In this document: positions 54,743-64,000 of the stretch, one piece after another | How positions within the stretch are numbered: position 1 is the first letter of the stretch | Layout of the letters: every line of letters begins with the position of its first letter | From: Mesorhizobium sp. B1-1-8 | GTDB taxonomy: Bacteria > Pseudomonadota > Alphaproteobacteria > Rhizobiales > Rhizobiaceae | Length of the DNA stretch: 64,000 bases | Assembly: GCF_006442795.2 (NCBI RefSeq) | Contig: NZ_CP083956.1 | Coordinates: 5,619,501-5,683,500, forward strand | Direction: 5' to 3' | Program-made: the position numbers and the translations under genes | The notes under the pieces: generated by a model | What the model was told of the DNA's origin: nothing | Databases searched by the model: none | The model's input: only the letters and a program-made list of their open reading frames with translations

Positions 54743-55092
54743 TAGATGGGCAGCTCGTGCGCCCTGGCAACGATACCATCGCCGAAGCGCTCGACAAAGA
54801 GCGCGCCCTCGACCGTGCGCCTGATCAAAACGTTGCGCTTGTCGAGCTCGTCGCGATGGCGCGAGACCAGTTTCAGCGCGCCCATCGTGTCGAGCGCCCG
54901 GGTGATGACGGGCTTGGTGACATTGAGCCTGGCGGCCAGCCCGCGTACCGTATGCGGCGGCGGATCGAGATAGATGGTGAACAGGATCGCCGTCTGGCGC
55001 ATGGTGAGGTCGGGCGCACCGTCGCGCACCTGCGACAGCATCACCTGCTGCCACAGTCGCAAGGCCTGGCTCGGGCGCATCGAGATCGACAT
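54742..55092 (-). CDS. MarR-family regulator
   Basis: A 116-residue small MarR-type winged-helix protein: DLTMRQTAILFTIYLDPPPH, HTH TVRGLAARLNVTKPVITRAL, wing SRHRDELDKRNVLIRRT. It lies between pepA and the nlpC/p60 gene on the same strand, so it may control them; there is no obvious ligand domain. Its stop codon lies at the edge of a repeat element. Confidence 0.82.
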   Translation of the reverse strand: MSISMRPSQALRLWQQVMLSQVRDGAPDLTMRQTAILFTIYLDPPPHTVRGLAARLNVTKPVITRALDTMGALKLVSRHRDELDKRNVLIRRTVEGALFVERFGDGIVARAHELPI

Positions 55093-55163
55093 CGCTCCAG
55101 CATGACGGCAAATTGTTTCGGTTCCGTTTCAGTCTCGACATTTCGCCGGCTTCTTGTTGCGCC

Positions 55164-56528
55164 TCACCCAAAGCGCGTCGAGATGGTCCGCTCCAGCGCG
55201 CGGATGCCTTGCGCCTCGCCGCCGGTCAGTCCGTACGGGCGGTCGCTCGGGTTCCAGGCGAAGATGTCGAAATGAGCCCAGCCGGGCGTCTTCTCGACAA
55301 AGCGTTTCAGGAACAAGGCAGCGGTGATCGACCCGGCAAACCCATCCGTGGTGACGTTGTTGACGTCGGCGATCTTCGAAGACAGCTTTGCATCGTAGGG
55401 ACGCCACAAAGGCAACCGCCAGAGCGGATCCTCAGTCGCAGCCGAGGCGGCGGCAATGTCGGAGGCCAGTGTATCATCGCTGGTGTAGAAAGGCGGCAAA
55501 TCGGGGCCGAGCGCGACACGCGCCGCACCGGTCAGCGTCGCCATATCGATCAGCAATGCGGGCGCCTCCTCATCGGCGAGCGCCAGCGCGTCGGCCAGGA
55601 CCAGCCGGCCCTCGGCATCGGTGTTGCCGATCTCGACCGTGGTGCCCTTGCGGCTCCGCAGCACGTCGCCCGGCCGGAAGGCGTTGCCGGCGATCGAATT
55701 CTCGACCGCAGGGATCAGCACCCGCAGACGCACGTTGAGCTTCGCCGCCATGATCATGGAGGCAAGGCCCAAAACGTTGGCGGCGCCGCCCATGTCCTTC
55801 TTCATCAACAGCATGCCCGAGGACGGCTTGATGTCGAGGCCGCCTGTGTCGAAGCAGACGCCCTTGCCGACCAGCGTCACCTTCGGCGCGTCGCCTGGCC
55901 CCCAAGTCATGTCGATCAGCCGCGGCGCGCCGGTCGAGGCGCGGCCGACGGCATGGATCATCGGGAAATTCCGAGCCAGGAGATCGTTGCCATGGATCAC
56001 GGAGACCTCGGCCCGATGCGCGGCGGCCAAGGTTCGAGCGGCCTCCTCCAGTTCATCCGGCCCCATGTCGCTGGTTGGCGTGTTGACGAGGTCGCGCGCC
56101 AGGAACACGCCTTCGGCGATGCGGCGCACATGCGCGCCGTCGGCCCCGGACGGCAGCGCGAAGCGCAATGCCTTGCCTGGCTTCTTGCCGTAGCGGGTGA
56201 AGACGTAGCCGCCGAGGACGAGCGCCAGCGCCGCAAGATCGGGCGCAGGCAAATCCTGGGCAAAATGCCATTCGCCCTCCGGCAACGCCCTTGCCAAGGC
56301 GCCTATGGCCAGTGCGCTGTCGCCGTCGCCGGTCCCAAACAGCGCTCCCGCGACGGTGCCATCCTCGCCCGGCAGGATCAGGGTCCGGCCCGCCTCGCCG
56401 GAAAAGCCGTTGGCGCGCGCCCAGGCGACAGCGGCGGCTGAAAGGCCTGCCATGTCCAGGCCATCCCGGGCCACCAGATGCACCGGCAGGGCGTTGCTCG
56501 ATTTCGACTCGATGAGTTCAACAGGCAT
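55164..56528 (-). CDS. Leucyl aminopeptidase family protein
   Basis: A 454-residue M17 aminopeptidase. Signature NTDAEGRLVLADAL, with metal-binding residues in GKGVCFDTGG and KKDMGGAA. It releases N-terminal amino acids from peptides in the cytoplasm and may act with the NlpC/P60 protein in murein peptide recycling. The start MPVELIESKS has GGAG before it; an ATG eight codons upstream is less likely. Confidence 0.9.
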   Translation of the reverse strand: MPVELIESKSSNALPVHLVARDGLDMAGLSAAAVAWARANGFSGEAGRTLILPGEDGTVAGALFGTGDGDSALAIGALARALPEGEWHFAQDLPAPDLAALALVLGGYVFTRYGKKPGKALRFALPSGADGAHVRRIAEGVFLARDLVNTPTSDMGPDELEEAARTLAAAHRAEVSVIHGNDLLARNFPMIHAVGRASTGAPRLIDMTWGPGDAPKVTLVGKGVCFDTGGLDIKPSSGMLLMKKDMGGAANVLGLASMIMAAKLNVRLRVLIPAVENSIAGNAFRPGDVLRSRKGTTVEIGNTDAEGRLVLADALALADEEAPALLIDMATLTGAARVALGPDLPPFYTSDDTLASDIAAASAATEDPLWRLPLWRPYDAKLSSKIADVNNVTTDGFAGSITAALFLKRFVEKTPGWAHFDIFAWNPSDRPYGLTGGEAQGIRALERTISTRFG

Positions 56529-56570
56529 TCGATGATCTCCGGCCGAACCCATTGCCCGAGTCGGCGCTTC

Positions 56571-56591
56571 TTAACCGTCCGTTAGGGTTAA
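56571..56591. promoter_or_regulatory. TTAACC/GGTTAA dyad between pepA-type gene and tadD
   Basis: TTAACC (56571-56576) and GGTTAA (56586-56591) form an inverted pair between the two divergent genes, with a GAGTC methylation site at 56558-56562. TTAACC is a CtrA-like half site. The region is only 122 bp and otherwise empty. Confidence 0.35.
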
Positions 56592-56650
56592 CAGAATATT
56601 TCTGCCGGAGGGAAGACGGCCAGACAATGGCCGCGCAGAATGGAGACCGG

Positions 56651-57484
56651 GTGCCGATGCCGATCAAAGCCTTGAACGCTACCAGCAAGCGTCTGATCAC
56701 CACGGCATTCATCGCGGCGCTGGCAGCCAGCGTGGCCGGCTGCGGCAGCACCAGCAAATTCACCACCGGCTCCATTTCCCGTTCCGACAGCAGGCCGCTC
56801 GAAACCATGTCGGCCAGCGAATTGCATACCGCGACGACCAGGCTCGGCGACTCCTATGCCAGAAATCCGAACGACAAGCGGATCGCCACCAACTTCGCCG
56901 CGGCGCTGCAGATGGACGGCGATGCCGACCAGTCGCTGGCCGTGATGCGCAAGCTGGCGATCGCCTATCCCAAGGACCGCGACGTGCTGGCCGCCTACGG
57001 CAAGGCGCTCGCGGCCAACGGGCAGTTCGAACCGGCGCTCGATGCGGTGCGCCGCGCTCAGACGCCGGAATATCCGGACTGGAGACTGGTGTCGGCGGAA
57101 GCCGCCATCCTCGACCAGATGGGCCAGAAAGACGAGGCGCGCCAGGATTACCGCAAGGCGCTCGAGCTCAAGCCGAACGAGCCTTCGGTTCTCTCCAATC
57201 TCGGCATGTCCTATGTGCTCGAGGGCGACCTGCGCACGGCCGAGACCTACATGCGTTCGGCTGCGCAGCAGCCCAGTGCCGACAGCCGCGTGCGGCAGAA
57301 CCTGGCGCTGGTCGTCGGCCTGCAGGGCCGCTTCGACGAAGCCGAGAAGATCGCCTCGCAGGAGCTTTCGCCCGAGCAGGCGCAGGCCAACGTCGCCTAT
57401 CTGCGCCAGATGCTGGCCCAGCAGAATGCCTGGAGCCAACTCAAGGACCAGGACAAGGGCAAGCCGAAGACCGCGACGAACTGA
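56651..57484 (+). CDS. tadD: TadD-like TPR lipoprotein
   Basis: About 277 residues: lipoprotein signal with lipobox VAGC (Cys at about residue 31), then TPR repeats (LAVMRKLAIAYPKDRDVLAA; ARQDYRKALELKPNEPSVLS). TadD is the pilotin-like outer-membrane lipoprotein of the Tad/Flp pilus machine. It is convergent with tadC, consistent with the locus. The start is uncertain among GTG 56651 (GGAGACC before it), ATG 56657 and ATG 56627. Confidence 0.83.
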   Translation: MPMPIKALNATSKRLITTAFIAALAASVAGCGSTSKFTTGSISRSDSRPLETMSASELHTATTRLGDSYARNPNDKRIATNFAAALQMDGDADQSLAVMRKLAIAYPKDRDVLAAYGKALAANGQFEPALDAVRRAQTPEYPDWRLVSAEAAILDQMGQKDEARQDYRKALELKPNEPSVLSNLGMSYVLEGDLRTAETYMRSAAQQPSADSRVRQNLALVVGLQGRFDEAEKIASQELSPEQAQANVAYLRQMLAQQNAWSQLKDQDKGKPKTATN

Positions 57485-57566
57485 TTTCGCCCGCCCGCAT
57501 CCACCCCTCAAAAAAGCAAAGTCCGCGCTGACAGTCGCCGCGCGGCTTTCGCTTGATTCGAGTGCG

Positions 57567-58583
57567 TCATTCGCTGCTGGAATTGTGCTGGTCGCCGAAG
57601 ATGCCGCGCTGGCTGACCTGGATGCCGGCCGGTCCCAGGATGATTGCGAACAGAACCGGCAGGAAGAACAGGATCATCGGAACGGTGAGCTTCGGCGGCA
57701 ACGCGGCGGCTTTCTTCTCCGCCGCGTTCATGCGCATGTCGCGGCTTTCCGAGGCAAGCACGCGCAGCGCGTGCGCCACCGGCGTGCCGTAGCGTTCGGC
57801 CTGGACCAGGGCCTGGGACACCGACTTCACCGATTCCAGGCCGGTGCGGCTGGCCAGGTTCTCATAGGCGACCTTGCGCTCCTGCAGGTAGGAAAGCTCG
57901 GCATTGGTGAGCACGAACTCTTCGGCAAGCGCCACCGACTGGGCGCCGATCTCGTCGGCGACCTTGCGAAGCGCGGCCTCCACCGACATGCCGGATTCCA
58001 CGCAGATCAGCATCAGGTCGAGAGCATCCGGCCATGCCATCTGAATCGACTGTTTGCGTTTGGTCGCGCGGTTGCTGACGTAGAGGATCGGCGCATAGAA
58101 GCCGCCATAAGCGACGACAATGCAGACGAACAGCTTGACGAAAGCTGGCTGCTGCGGCAGCCCGCCCAGGACGAACAGGTAGACGGCGGCCAGCGCAAAT
58201 CCGACAAAGGGCAGGACCAGACGGAAGAACAGGAAGCGCGTCAGCGGGTTCTGACCGCGAAAGCCTGCCACTTTGAGCTTCTGCAGCGTGTTTTCGTCGG
58301 CAAGGGCACGCCTGAGGTCCAGCCGTTCGACGATGTTGCGCATGCCGATCGACTGCTCCTCGCGCAAGCCCTTTCGGCGGCGGTCAGCTTCGTTGGCCAG
58401 GCGCGCGCGCTGCTTAGCGCGCAGTTCGTCACGCTCTAGCGCGACGGTCTTCATGCGTGCCTTGAGCTGATTGCCGCCAAGTGCCGGCAACAGCGTGAAG
58501 ACGGTCGCGAACACCGCGATGCCGACCAGCAGCGCGATCAGGAAGGAAGGATCGGTAAGGGTTTTGACGACGTGGTCTGTCAT
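57567..58583 (-). CDS. tadC: Tad pilus inner-membrane protein TadC
   Basis: A 338-residue GspF-type membrane protein with the T2SSF domain (LDLMLICVESGMSVEAALRK) and several membrane helices at both ends. It forms the inner-membrane platform of the Flp/Tad pilus with TadB. It starts 15 nt after tadB on the same strand. The 82 bp to tadD contain an imperfect hairpin (AAAG.CCGCGC / GCGCGG.TTT, about 57511-57552) that could terminate both genes. Confidence 0.9.
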   Translation of the reverse strand: MTDHVVKTLTDPSFLIALLVGIAVFATVFTLLPALGGNQLKARMKTVALERDELRAKQRARLANEADRRRKGLREEQSIGMRNIVERLDLRRALADENTLQKLKVAGFRGQNPLTRFLFFRLVLPFVGFALAAVYLFVLGGLPQQPAFVKLFVCIVVAYGGFYAPILYVSNRATKRKQSIQMAWPDALDLMLICVESGMSVEAALRKVADEIGAQSVALAEEFVLTNAELSYLQERKVAYENLASRTGLESVKSVSQALVQAERYGTPVAHALRVLASESRDMRMNAAEKKAAALPPKLTVPMILFFLPVLFAIILGPAGIQVSQRGIFGDQHNSSSE

Positions 58584-58598
58584 TGGATCCGCGCGCCC

Positions 58599-59612
58599 CT
58601 ACACTTCGAAATTCATCATCTTGCGCATCACCAGGATGCCGATCGACATCCAGACGCCGGAACAACCTAGAATAATGTTGCCGGTGCTCGTGGTGAACAG
58701 CGGCATGATGTAGGTCGGACTCGAAAGATAGACCAGAAAAGCGACGACGAAAGGCAAGGCGCCGATGATCACGGCGGATGCTTTGGCTTCCATCGACAGC
58801 GCCTGCACCTTGGCCTTCATCTTCTTGCGATCGCGCAGCACGCGCGACAGGTTGCCAAGCGCCTCGGAGAGATTGCCGCCGGCCTGCGACTGGATCTGGA
58901 TGACGATGCCGAAGAAGCCCGCTTCGGTGCACGGCATGGTCTCGGACATGCGCAAGGCCGCATCGGGGATCGATAGCCCCATCTGCTGGGAATCGACGAT
59001 GCGGCGGAACTCCGAGCGGACCGGCTCGGGAGATTCGACGGCGATCATGCGAATGGCGTCATTGAGCGGCAGGCCGGACTTGACCGCGCGCACAATGATG
59101 TCGAGGGCGTTCGGGAACTCTGCCAGGAAAGCCTTGACCCGGCGCGAACGGCGAAACGACACGAACCAGCGCGGCAAGCCCAGGGCGCCGGCCAGCAAAG
59201 CACCCGGCAAGGCAAACAACGGCGCACCGGCGAAATAGGCAAGGATCGTGAGCACGATGCCGCAGACCGCGGAATAGATGTAGAAGCGCTCGATGGAAAC
59301 CTGCATCCCGGCCTGGCGGATCTGCGCCTTGAGCGGCGGCTTCTTGACGTTGCGATCGTTGGCCTTCTGCTTTTCGTCGAGCTGCTTGAGCGAATCCTGG
59401 ACGTTTTTGCGCCGCTTGACCGCCTCGGCTGCCCTGTCGCGCGAAGCCTTCACCACGGACCGGTCGGTTTCGGCCGTCTTGATGGTCTGGAGCCGCTTGC
59501 CGGCCTGACTTTCGTTGCTGATGCGGGTGAACAGGAAAGCATAGGCTATGGCGCCGGCGCTGAGGCCGGCAAGCACGACGAAAGCCAGTACGGTGGTGTC
59601 AATTCCGAACAT
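58599..59612 (-). CDS. tadB: Tad pilus inner-membrane protein TadB
   Basis: A 337-residue GspF-type membrane protein: N-terminal hydrophobic segment (VLAFVVLAGLSAGAIAYAFLF), a charged cytoplasmic region, T2SSF domain (LDIIVRAVKSGLPLNDAIRM) and C-terminal helices. It partners with TadC as pilus assembly platform. The start MFGIDTTV has AAGGA before it. It lies 131 bp after cpaF, a gap containing repeat copy D. Confidence 0.9.
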   Translation of the reverse strand: MFGIDTTVLAFVVLAGLSAGAIAYAFLFTRISNESQAGKRLQTIKTAETDRSVVKASRDRAAEAVKRRKNVQDSLKQLDEKQKANDRNVKKPPLKAQIRQAGMQVSIERFYIYSAVCGIVLTILAYFAGAPLFALPGALLAGALGLPRWFVSFRRSRRVKAFLAEFPNALDIIVRAVKSGLPLNDAIRMIAVESPEPVRSEFRRIVDSQQMGLSIPDAALRMSETMPCTEAGFFGIVIQIQSQAGGNLSEALGNLSRVLRDRKKMKAKVQALSMEAKASAVIIGALPFVVAFLVYLSSPTYIMPLFTTSTGNIILGCSGVWMSIGILVMRKMMNFEV

Positions 59613-59681
59613 CGACCGGGGTCCTTGGGCCATTTCGCCGTTCCAAAGAAACGGCGAACTGCCCTATCTCTTTGTTTTGAC

Positions 59682-59725
59682 GCAATTCCGGACGGAAAAC
59701 CGCTTCACACTTTTCCTGGAATTGC
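59682..59725 (-). repeat. Palindromic element IR1, copy D
   Basis: A 44-bp copy of IR1 between cpaF and tadB, beginning 18 nt after the cpaF stop on the minus strand, in the same orientation relative to the preceding gene as the other three copies. Confidence 0.85.
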
Positions 59726-59743
59726 TTCCAACCTCCAGATGCA

Positions 59744-61243
59744 TCAGTCAGCGCGCTTCTCCATGGCCTCGAGCGCGTTGGCGAGACGCTGCTCCTCGCC
59801 GTAGTAGCGGGCGCGATCCCAGAAATGCGGCCGGCCGATGCCGGTGGAGACATGCTCGCCGAGCAGACGGCCGTTCGCGTCCTCGCCCTTGATGTTGTAG
59901 AGGATGATATCCTGGGTGATGATGACGTCGCCTTCCATGCCGATCACCTCGGTGATGTGGGTGATGCGGCGCGAACCGTCGCGCAGGCGCGCCGCCTGGA
60001 TGATCACGTCGACCGAGCCGACGACGATTTCGCGCACGGTCTTCTGCGGCAGCGAATAGCCGCCCATGGCGATCATCGATTCGATACGGTTCAGGCATTC
60101 GCGCGGGCTGTTGGAGTGGATCGTCCCCATCGAACCGTCATGGCCGGTGTTCATCGCCTGCAGGAGGTCGAACACTTCCGGCCCGCGCACCTCGCCGACG
60201 ATGATCCGTTCGGGCCGCATGCGCAGGCAGTTCTTCACCAGGTCGCGCATGGTCACCTCGCCCTCGCCTTCGAGGTTGGGCGGCCGGGTTTCGAGGCGGA
60301 CCACATGCGGCTGTTGCAGCTGCAGTTCGGCCGAGTCCTCGCAGGTGATGACGCGCTCCTCGCGATCGATGTAGTTGGTCAGGCAGTTGAGCAGCGTCGT
60401 CTTGCCCGAGCCGGTACCGCCCGAGATGACGACATTGCAGCGGACGCGGCCGATGATCTTGAGCACCTCGGCGCCCTGCGGCGAGATGGCGCCGAACTTG
60501 ACCAACTGGTCGAGCGTCAGCTTGTCCTTCTTGAACTTGCGGATGGTGAGCGCGGTGCCGTCGATCGAGAGCGGCGGCGCAATCACGTTGACGCGCGAGC
60601 CGTCGGGAAGGCGCGCATCGCAGATCGGGCTCGATTCATCGACGCGGCGGCCGACCTGGCTGACGATGCGCTGGCAGATGTTGAGCAGCTGCTGATTGTC
60701 GCGGAAGCGGATGCCGGTCTGCTCGACCTTGCCGTTGACTTCGATGTAGACATTCTTGGAGCCGTTGACCATGATGTCGGCGATGTCGTCGCGGGCGAGC
60801 AACGGCTCGAGCGGCCCATAACCCAAAACGTCGTTGCAGATGTCCTCGAGCAGTTCCTCCTGCTCGGCGATCGACATGGCGAAATTCTTGATCGCGATGA
60901 TATCGTTGACGATGTCGCGGATTTCCTCGCGCGCGCTCTCGGGATCGAGCTTGGCGAGCTGCGACAGGTCGATCGTGTCGATGAGGGCGGAAAATACCTG
61001 GCTCTTGGTGTCGTAATAGGTCTCCGAGCGCTCGCGCTGGACCTTTCTTGGCGGCTCGGGCGCCATTGGCGGCGCCTCGACCGGACGGCGGACGGGTGGC
61101 GCGGCTGGCGCGCTGGACGTCGGTGTGGCCGGCCGCTCGAGAACCGCCGTCGTAGCGGCGCCTGGCGCGGCGGGAGCCGGTGCTGGCGGACGGAACTCGG
61201 GCTTCGCCCTGTTGCCGTCGTCGGAGCCTCTTTTACCAAACAT
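59744..61243 (-). CDS. cpaF: Tad pilus secretion ATPase CpaF/TadA
   Basis: A 499-residue type II/IV secretion ATPase. A Pro/Ala-rich N-terminus is followed by the N-terminal domain ([18 protein letters not shown]) and the ATPase core: Walker [10 protein letters not shown], Asp box CEDSAEL, Walker [16 protein letters not shown] and the His box ([13 protein letters not shown]). It powers Flp pilus assembly. It lies between cpaE and tadB in the operon. Confidence 0.93.
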   Translation of the reverse strand: MFGKRGSDDGNRAKPEFRPPAPAPAAPGAATTAVLERPATPTSSAPAAPPVRRPVEAPPMAPEPPRKVQRERSETYYDTKSQVFSALIDTIDLSQLAKLDPESAREEIRDIVNDIIAIKNFAMSIAEQEELLEDICNDVLGYGPLEPLLARDDIADIMVNGSKNVYIEVNGKVEQTGIRFRDNQQLLNICQRIVSQVGRRVDESSPICDARLPDGSRVNVIAPPLSIDGTALTIRKFKKDKLTLDQLVKFGAISPQGAEVLKIIGRVRCNVVISGGTGSGKTTLLNCLTNYIDREERVITCEDSAELQLQQPHVVRLETRPPNLEGEGEVTMRDLVKNCLRMRPERIIVGEVRGPEVFDLLQAMNTGHDGSMGTIHSNSPRECLNRIESMIAMGGYSLPQKTVREIVVGSVDVIIQAARLRDGSRRITHITEVIGMEGDVIITQDIILYNIKGEDANGRLLGEHVSTGIGRPHFWDRARYYGEEQRLANALEAMEKRAD

Positions 61244-61273
61244 GATCGACTACCCGATGCCGCAATGTGAGCG

Positions 61274-62563
61274 TCACTTCTTGTTGCGCGAAAGCTTGCC
61301 GAGGATGGAGCCCAGGCCAGCTTTCTTCCTTGCCTTGATTTCGCTGCGCCCGGTCAGCACATGGGCGATTTCGTTGATGATGCCGACGACCGGGCTCTTG
61401 GCATCCATCTCGCCGAGCATTCGGCCGTTGTTGGCCGCGTTGCCGAACAGCAGCGGTTCGAAATTGATGACCGCCATCGGCGTGATGCCGAGCGGCTCAG
61501 CGAAGTCCGAGGCCGCGATCTCGGGGCGTTTCGGCACGCCGGCCTGGTTGATGATCAGCTTCGGCGGCGGATCGTTCGGACGCAGCCGCTTCAGCATGTC
61601 CACCATGTTCTTGGTGTTGCGCAAATTGGCAAGCTCCGGCGTAGCGGTGATGACGATCTCGTCGGCCTTGATCAACGTGCTCTTGGCCCATCCGGTCCAG
61701 ATGTGCGGCACATCGAGGACAAGCAGGGGCGCGCTGCGCTGCGCCGTCTCGATGATCTGGGAGAAGGCATCCTGCTCGAAATCATAAACACGCTCGAGCG
61801 TGGATGGCGCGGCGAGCAGAGAGAGATGTTCGGCGCACTGCGCAAGCAGGCGGTCGAGATAAACCTCATCGACCCGCTCCGGCGAAAACACCGCCTCGGC
61901 GATGCCTTGCGCGGGATCCTGGTCGAAATTGATGTTGGCGGTGCCGAAGGCGAGATCGAGATCGGCGACGACGACTTCGGACTTGAACAATGACGACATT
62001 GCCCAGGCGACATTGTGGGCGATGGTCGAGGAGCCGACGCCACCCTTGGCGCCGATGAAGGCGATCGCGCGGCCGATCGGATCGGCTTCAGGATCGACGA
62101 AGATCGACGACACGACGCTGACGATGTCGGTCATCGAGACCGGCGCGATGACATATTCGGAGATGCCGGAGCGGATCAGCTCGCGGTAAAGGCCGACATC
62201 GTTGTAGTGGCCGACCACCACCACCTTGGAGGAGGGATCACAATATTCCGAAAGCTGGCCGAGCTGCTCAAGCAACTGCTTCGGCTCGCTGCGCGATTCC
62301 AGCAGGATCAGGTTGGGTGTCGGCGCCGACTGGTAGAACTCGATCGCCGTGGCTATGCCGCCCATGTGGACTTTGACATGGGCCTTGGCCATGCGGCGAT
62401 CCTCGCCGGCGCGCGCCACCGGATTGGCGACGCCTTCGGTCTCGCAGAAGGCCTGTATCGAGATGCGCGGCACCGGCCGCAGCGCCTGCATGGCGGCGAT
62501 GTCCTGTTGCGAGGTGTCGCCGACATCCGCGGATGCGTCGTAGGCAAGATTGCTCATCGTCAT
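61274..62563 (-). CDS. cpaE: Pilus assembly protein CpaE (TadZ), ParA/MinD-like
   Basis: A 429-residue protein: an N-terminal receiver-like domain (about residues 60-165) and a MinD/ParA ATPase domain beginning GRAIAFIGAKGGVGSSTIAHNV, with a GAKGGVGSS deviant Walker A. CpaE/TadZ places the Tad machine at the cell pole. It starts with GGAAAGAGC before the ATG and is 23 nt from the cpaD stop. Confidence 0.9.
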   Translation of the reverse strand: MTMSNLAYDASADVGDTSQQDIAAMQALRPVPRISIQAFCETEGVANPVARAGEDRRMAKAHVKVHMGGIATAIEFYQSAPTPNLILLESRSEPKQLLEQLGQLSEYCDPSSKVVVVGHYNDVGLYRELIRSGISEYVIAPVSMTDIVSVVSSIFVDPEADPIGRAIAFIGAKGGVGSSTIAHNVAWAMSSLFKSEVVVADLDLAFGTANINFDQDPAQGIAEAVFSPERVDEVYLDRLLAQCAEHLSLLAAPSTLERVYDFEQDAFSQIIETAQRSAPLLVLDVPHIWTGWAKSTLIKADEIVITATPELANLRNTKNMVDMLKRLRPNDPPPKLIINQAGVPKRPEIAASDFAEPLGITPMAVINFEPLLFGNAANNGRMLGEMDAKSPVVGIINEIAHVLTGRSEIKARKKAGLGSILGKLSRNKK

Positions 62564-62586
62564 GCTCTTTCCGTCATCTGGCGCGG

Positions 62587-63312
62587 TCAGTAAGTCACTT
62601 CCGAATTGCCCAGGAACTCGTCCGAAATGCCTCTCGAGCGGTAGACGTCGATCACGGCACCGCGATTTTCGGCGTCGATGTCCGACTGCTTGCGCGGCCC
62701 GAGCAGGTCGTTGGGATTGGCCAACTGAGCGGCAAGGTTGTTCTGATAGGAGCAGCCGAAATCGGCGTAGTGCTTGTTCTCCGCCGTCTCCGCCAAGTCA
62801 TCGGGCCAGCGCCCGCATTTGTCGGTCTGCGCTTTTACAGCGACAAAGGCCACTCGGATCGGAGCCGAGGCTTCCGGCACGGCCGACTGATAGGACGTGA
62901 TTATGATCCGGTTGCGCTTGACGCCGGCTGCGATTGCAAGCCTGGCGAAGTCGCGGCCGGCGGCGGCGGCGGCGGCCTGATTGGCCGATCCGAACGGGAT
63001 CGCGATCGTCAATGCCGGGGCGGCGCTCCTGTCGTAGCCATCGAGGAAGCCAAGCAGCGTGTCGCGTTGCGAAACGGTCATGCCGCGATCGCCGGCGCCG
63101 ACCGGAAGATCGATCTTCTGGTTCTTCTCGGCGATGACGATCGGATGATTGGTGCGATAGTCGTCGGGGATTGCGCCCACCGTTATGCTGTCGCGGTTTG
63201 CGCAGCCGGCGAGCGACGCCGCGAGCGCGATCGCCAGAGCCGGGACGGCCGGCCAGCGGATGCGTTCGCGACCCGCCGCGATCGTCGGGGCCTTAGATGC
63301 TGATTGAGACAT
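62587..63312 (-). CDS. cpaD: Pilus assembly lipoprotein CpaD
   Basis: A 241-residue lipoprotein: signal with lipobox SLAGC (Cys37), then the CpaD domain (VGAIPDDYRTNHPIVIAEKN, FGCSYQNNLAAQLANPNDLL). It is an outer-membrane-associated partner of the CpaC secretin. The start MSQSASK has GGGGAAG before it; a GTG six codons earlier overlaps the cpaC stop. Confidence 0.88.
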   Translation of the reverse strand: MSQSASKAPTIAAGRERIRWPAVPALAIALAASLAGCANRDSITVGAIPDDYRTNHPIVIAEKNQKIDLPVGAGDRGMTVSQRDTLLGFLDGYDRSAAPALTIAIPFGSANQAAAAAAGRDFARLAIAAGVKRNRIIITSYQSAVPEASAPIRVAFVAVKAQTDKCGRWPDDLAETAENKHYADFGCSYQNNLAAQLANPNDLLGPRKQSDIDAENRGAVIDVYRSRGISDEFLGNSEVTY

Positions 63313-63326
63313 GTCCACTTCCCCGC

Positions 63327-64000
63327 TCACTTGTAGATGAAGCCGACGACGCCGTGGTAGCGACCCGGCGGCCTGTCGGTCTGCATGGTGCCGTAGACGC
63401 GATTGACGCGGCCAAGGAACATGCCGGCGCCGTCGCTTGGCGGATTGAAATTGTCGTCCGGCTTGTCCAGCTCGTTGCGCGCCACCGGCTTCACCAGGTA
63501 GGGCGTGATGATGACGACGAGTTCGCTCTCGTTGCGCACGAAGTCCTTGCTGCGAAACAAGGTGCCAAGCACCGGTATCTTGGCCAGACCCGGCAAGCCC
63601 GAGACAGCCTGGCGAACATCGTCGCGGACCAGGCCGGCGATCATCATCGATCCGCCCGAAGGCAATTCGACGGTGGTGTCGGCCAGTCGCTTGCGGATCG
63701 ACAAAAGCGTGGTGCCCGGCAATTCGGCAGCCCCTTCCAGGGTCGTCGCACCTTCCGCGGTCGGCTCCGAAACGGCCGTTCTTACCTTGAGACTTATCCG
63801 CCCGGCCGACAACACGACCGGCTGGAACTCGAGGCCGATGCCATATTCGAGCTTTTCGTTGGTGTACGTCACCTGGCCGGTCTGGTTGTCGGTCGAAACG
63901 TTGTTCGTGCGCGAGGTGATCAGATTGAACTCACCACCTACCTTGAACGTCGCCTTCTCGCCCGAAACGGCGGTGAGGGTCGGCTCCGCCAGTGTCTTCA
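63327..64000 (-). CDS. cpaC: Tad pilus secretin CpaC/RcpA (3' part, cut by window edge)
   Basis: The open frame runs from the right edge of the window to the stop at 63327, giving 223 C-terminal residues. The secretin core is clear: KTLAEPTLTAVSGEKATFKV, GLEFQPVVLSAGRISLKVR, GGSMMIAGLVRDDV and the final beta strands SELVVIITPYLVKPV. It forms the outer-membrane pore for the Flp pilus. The N-terminus and the rest of the operon lie beyond the window. Confidence 0.9.
   Translation of the reverse strand, partial: KTLAEPTLTAVSGEKATFKVGGEFNLITSRTNNVSTDNQTGQVTYTNEKLEYGIGLEFQPVVLSAGRISLKVRTAVSEPTAEGATTLEGAAELPGTTLLSIRKRLADTTVELPSGGSMMIAGLVRDDVRQAVSGLPGLAKIPVLGTLFRSKDFVRNESELVVIITPYLVKPVARNELDKPDDNFNPPSDGAGMFLGRVNRVYGTMQTDRPPGRYHGVVGFIYK

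Overview
The window reads as a chromosomal segment of a rhizobium, most likely Mesorhizobium or a close relative in the Phyllobacteriaceae. Pointers are the high GC content, the gbpR-chvE-gguABC sugar locus, a class I (archaeal-type) lysyl-tRNA synthetase, a SAM-II riboswitch ahead of metZ, gcrA with GANTC sites, a PodJ-like polarity protein, a tad/cpa pilus locus, and families of short intergenic palindromes. Gene density is high and almost all genes look intact. The only mobile element is one IS481-family insertion; there is no sign of a prophage, integron or CRISPR array.

Layout. 1-7.3 kb: the end of an unidentified gene, a Tat-signal Arg/Tyr-rich protein, and the ChvE/Ggu monosaccharide ABC transporter with its LysR regulator. 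7.4-8.7 kb: IS481-family element lying against the stop codon of dcd. 8.7-16.6 kb: housekeeping genes (dcd, riboswitch-controlled metZ, a glycosyltransferase, apaG, hslO, argF, argD). 16.6-22 kb: cell-cycle regulator gcrA, corA, phoU, phoR and polyphosphate kinase 2. 22-24.5 kb: a quorum-sensing module (luxR, luxI and a translationally linked crotonase). 24.6-29.3 kb: a solute-binding protein, a TerB-like protein, lysK, an SNase-like protein and an S24 repressor. 29.4-36.7 kb: a fatty-acid beta-oxidation operon (two acyl-CoA dehydrogenases, thiolase, multifunctional hydratase/dehydrogenase) with a MerR regulator and matching operators. 37-41 kb: podJ-like gene. 41.3-50.2 kb: a probable sulfite-metabolism block (TSUP exporter, TIGR02186 protein, Hsp70-like protein, LysR, SoeABC-type molybdoenzyme). 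50.2-56.5 kb: PdeM, Lhr-type helicase, NlpC/P60 peptidase, MarR, leucyl aminopeptidase. 56.6-64 kb: tadD and, on the other strand, cpaC(partial)-cpaD-cpaE-cpaF-tadB-tadC.

The most interesting non-coding signals are these. (1) A probable transcription attenuator ahead of argD: an 18-codon ORF with six Arg codons, followed by an intrinsic terminator just upstream of the argD start. (2) A 44-bp palindrome present four times, each copy 1-18 nt after a stop codon, always in the same orientation relative to the gene before it and always followed by a same-strand gene. (3) A ~185-bp tandem duplication spanning the luxR 3' end and luxI promoter, carrying a perfect 14-bp palindrome. (4) A 17-bp tandem repeat that includes the argF stop codon. 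(5) A SAM-II riboswitch followed by a clear intrinsic terminator. (6) Shared palindromes that look like operators of the MerR regulator.

All calls come from reading the sequence and from knowledge of protein families; no database search was run. Start codons were moved to internal positions where a ribosome-binding site or family length supported it.
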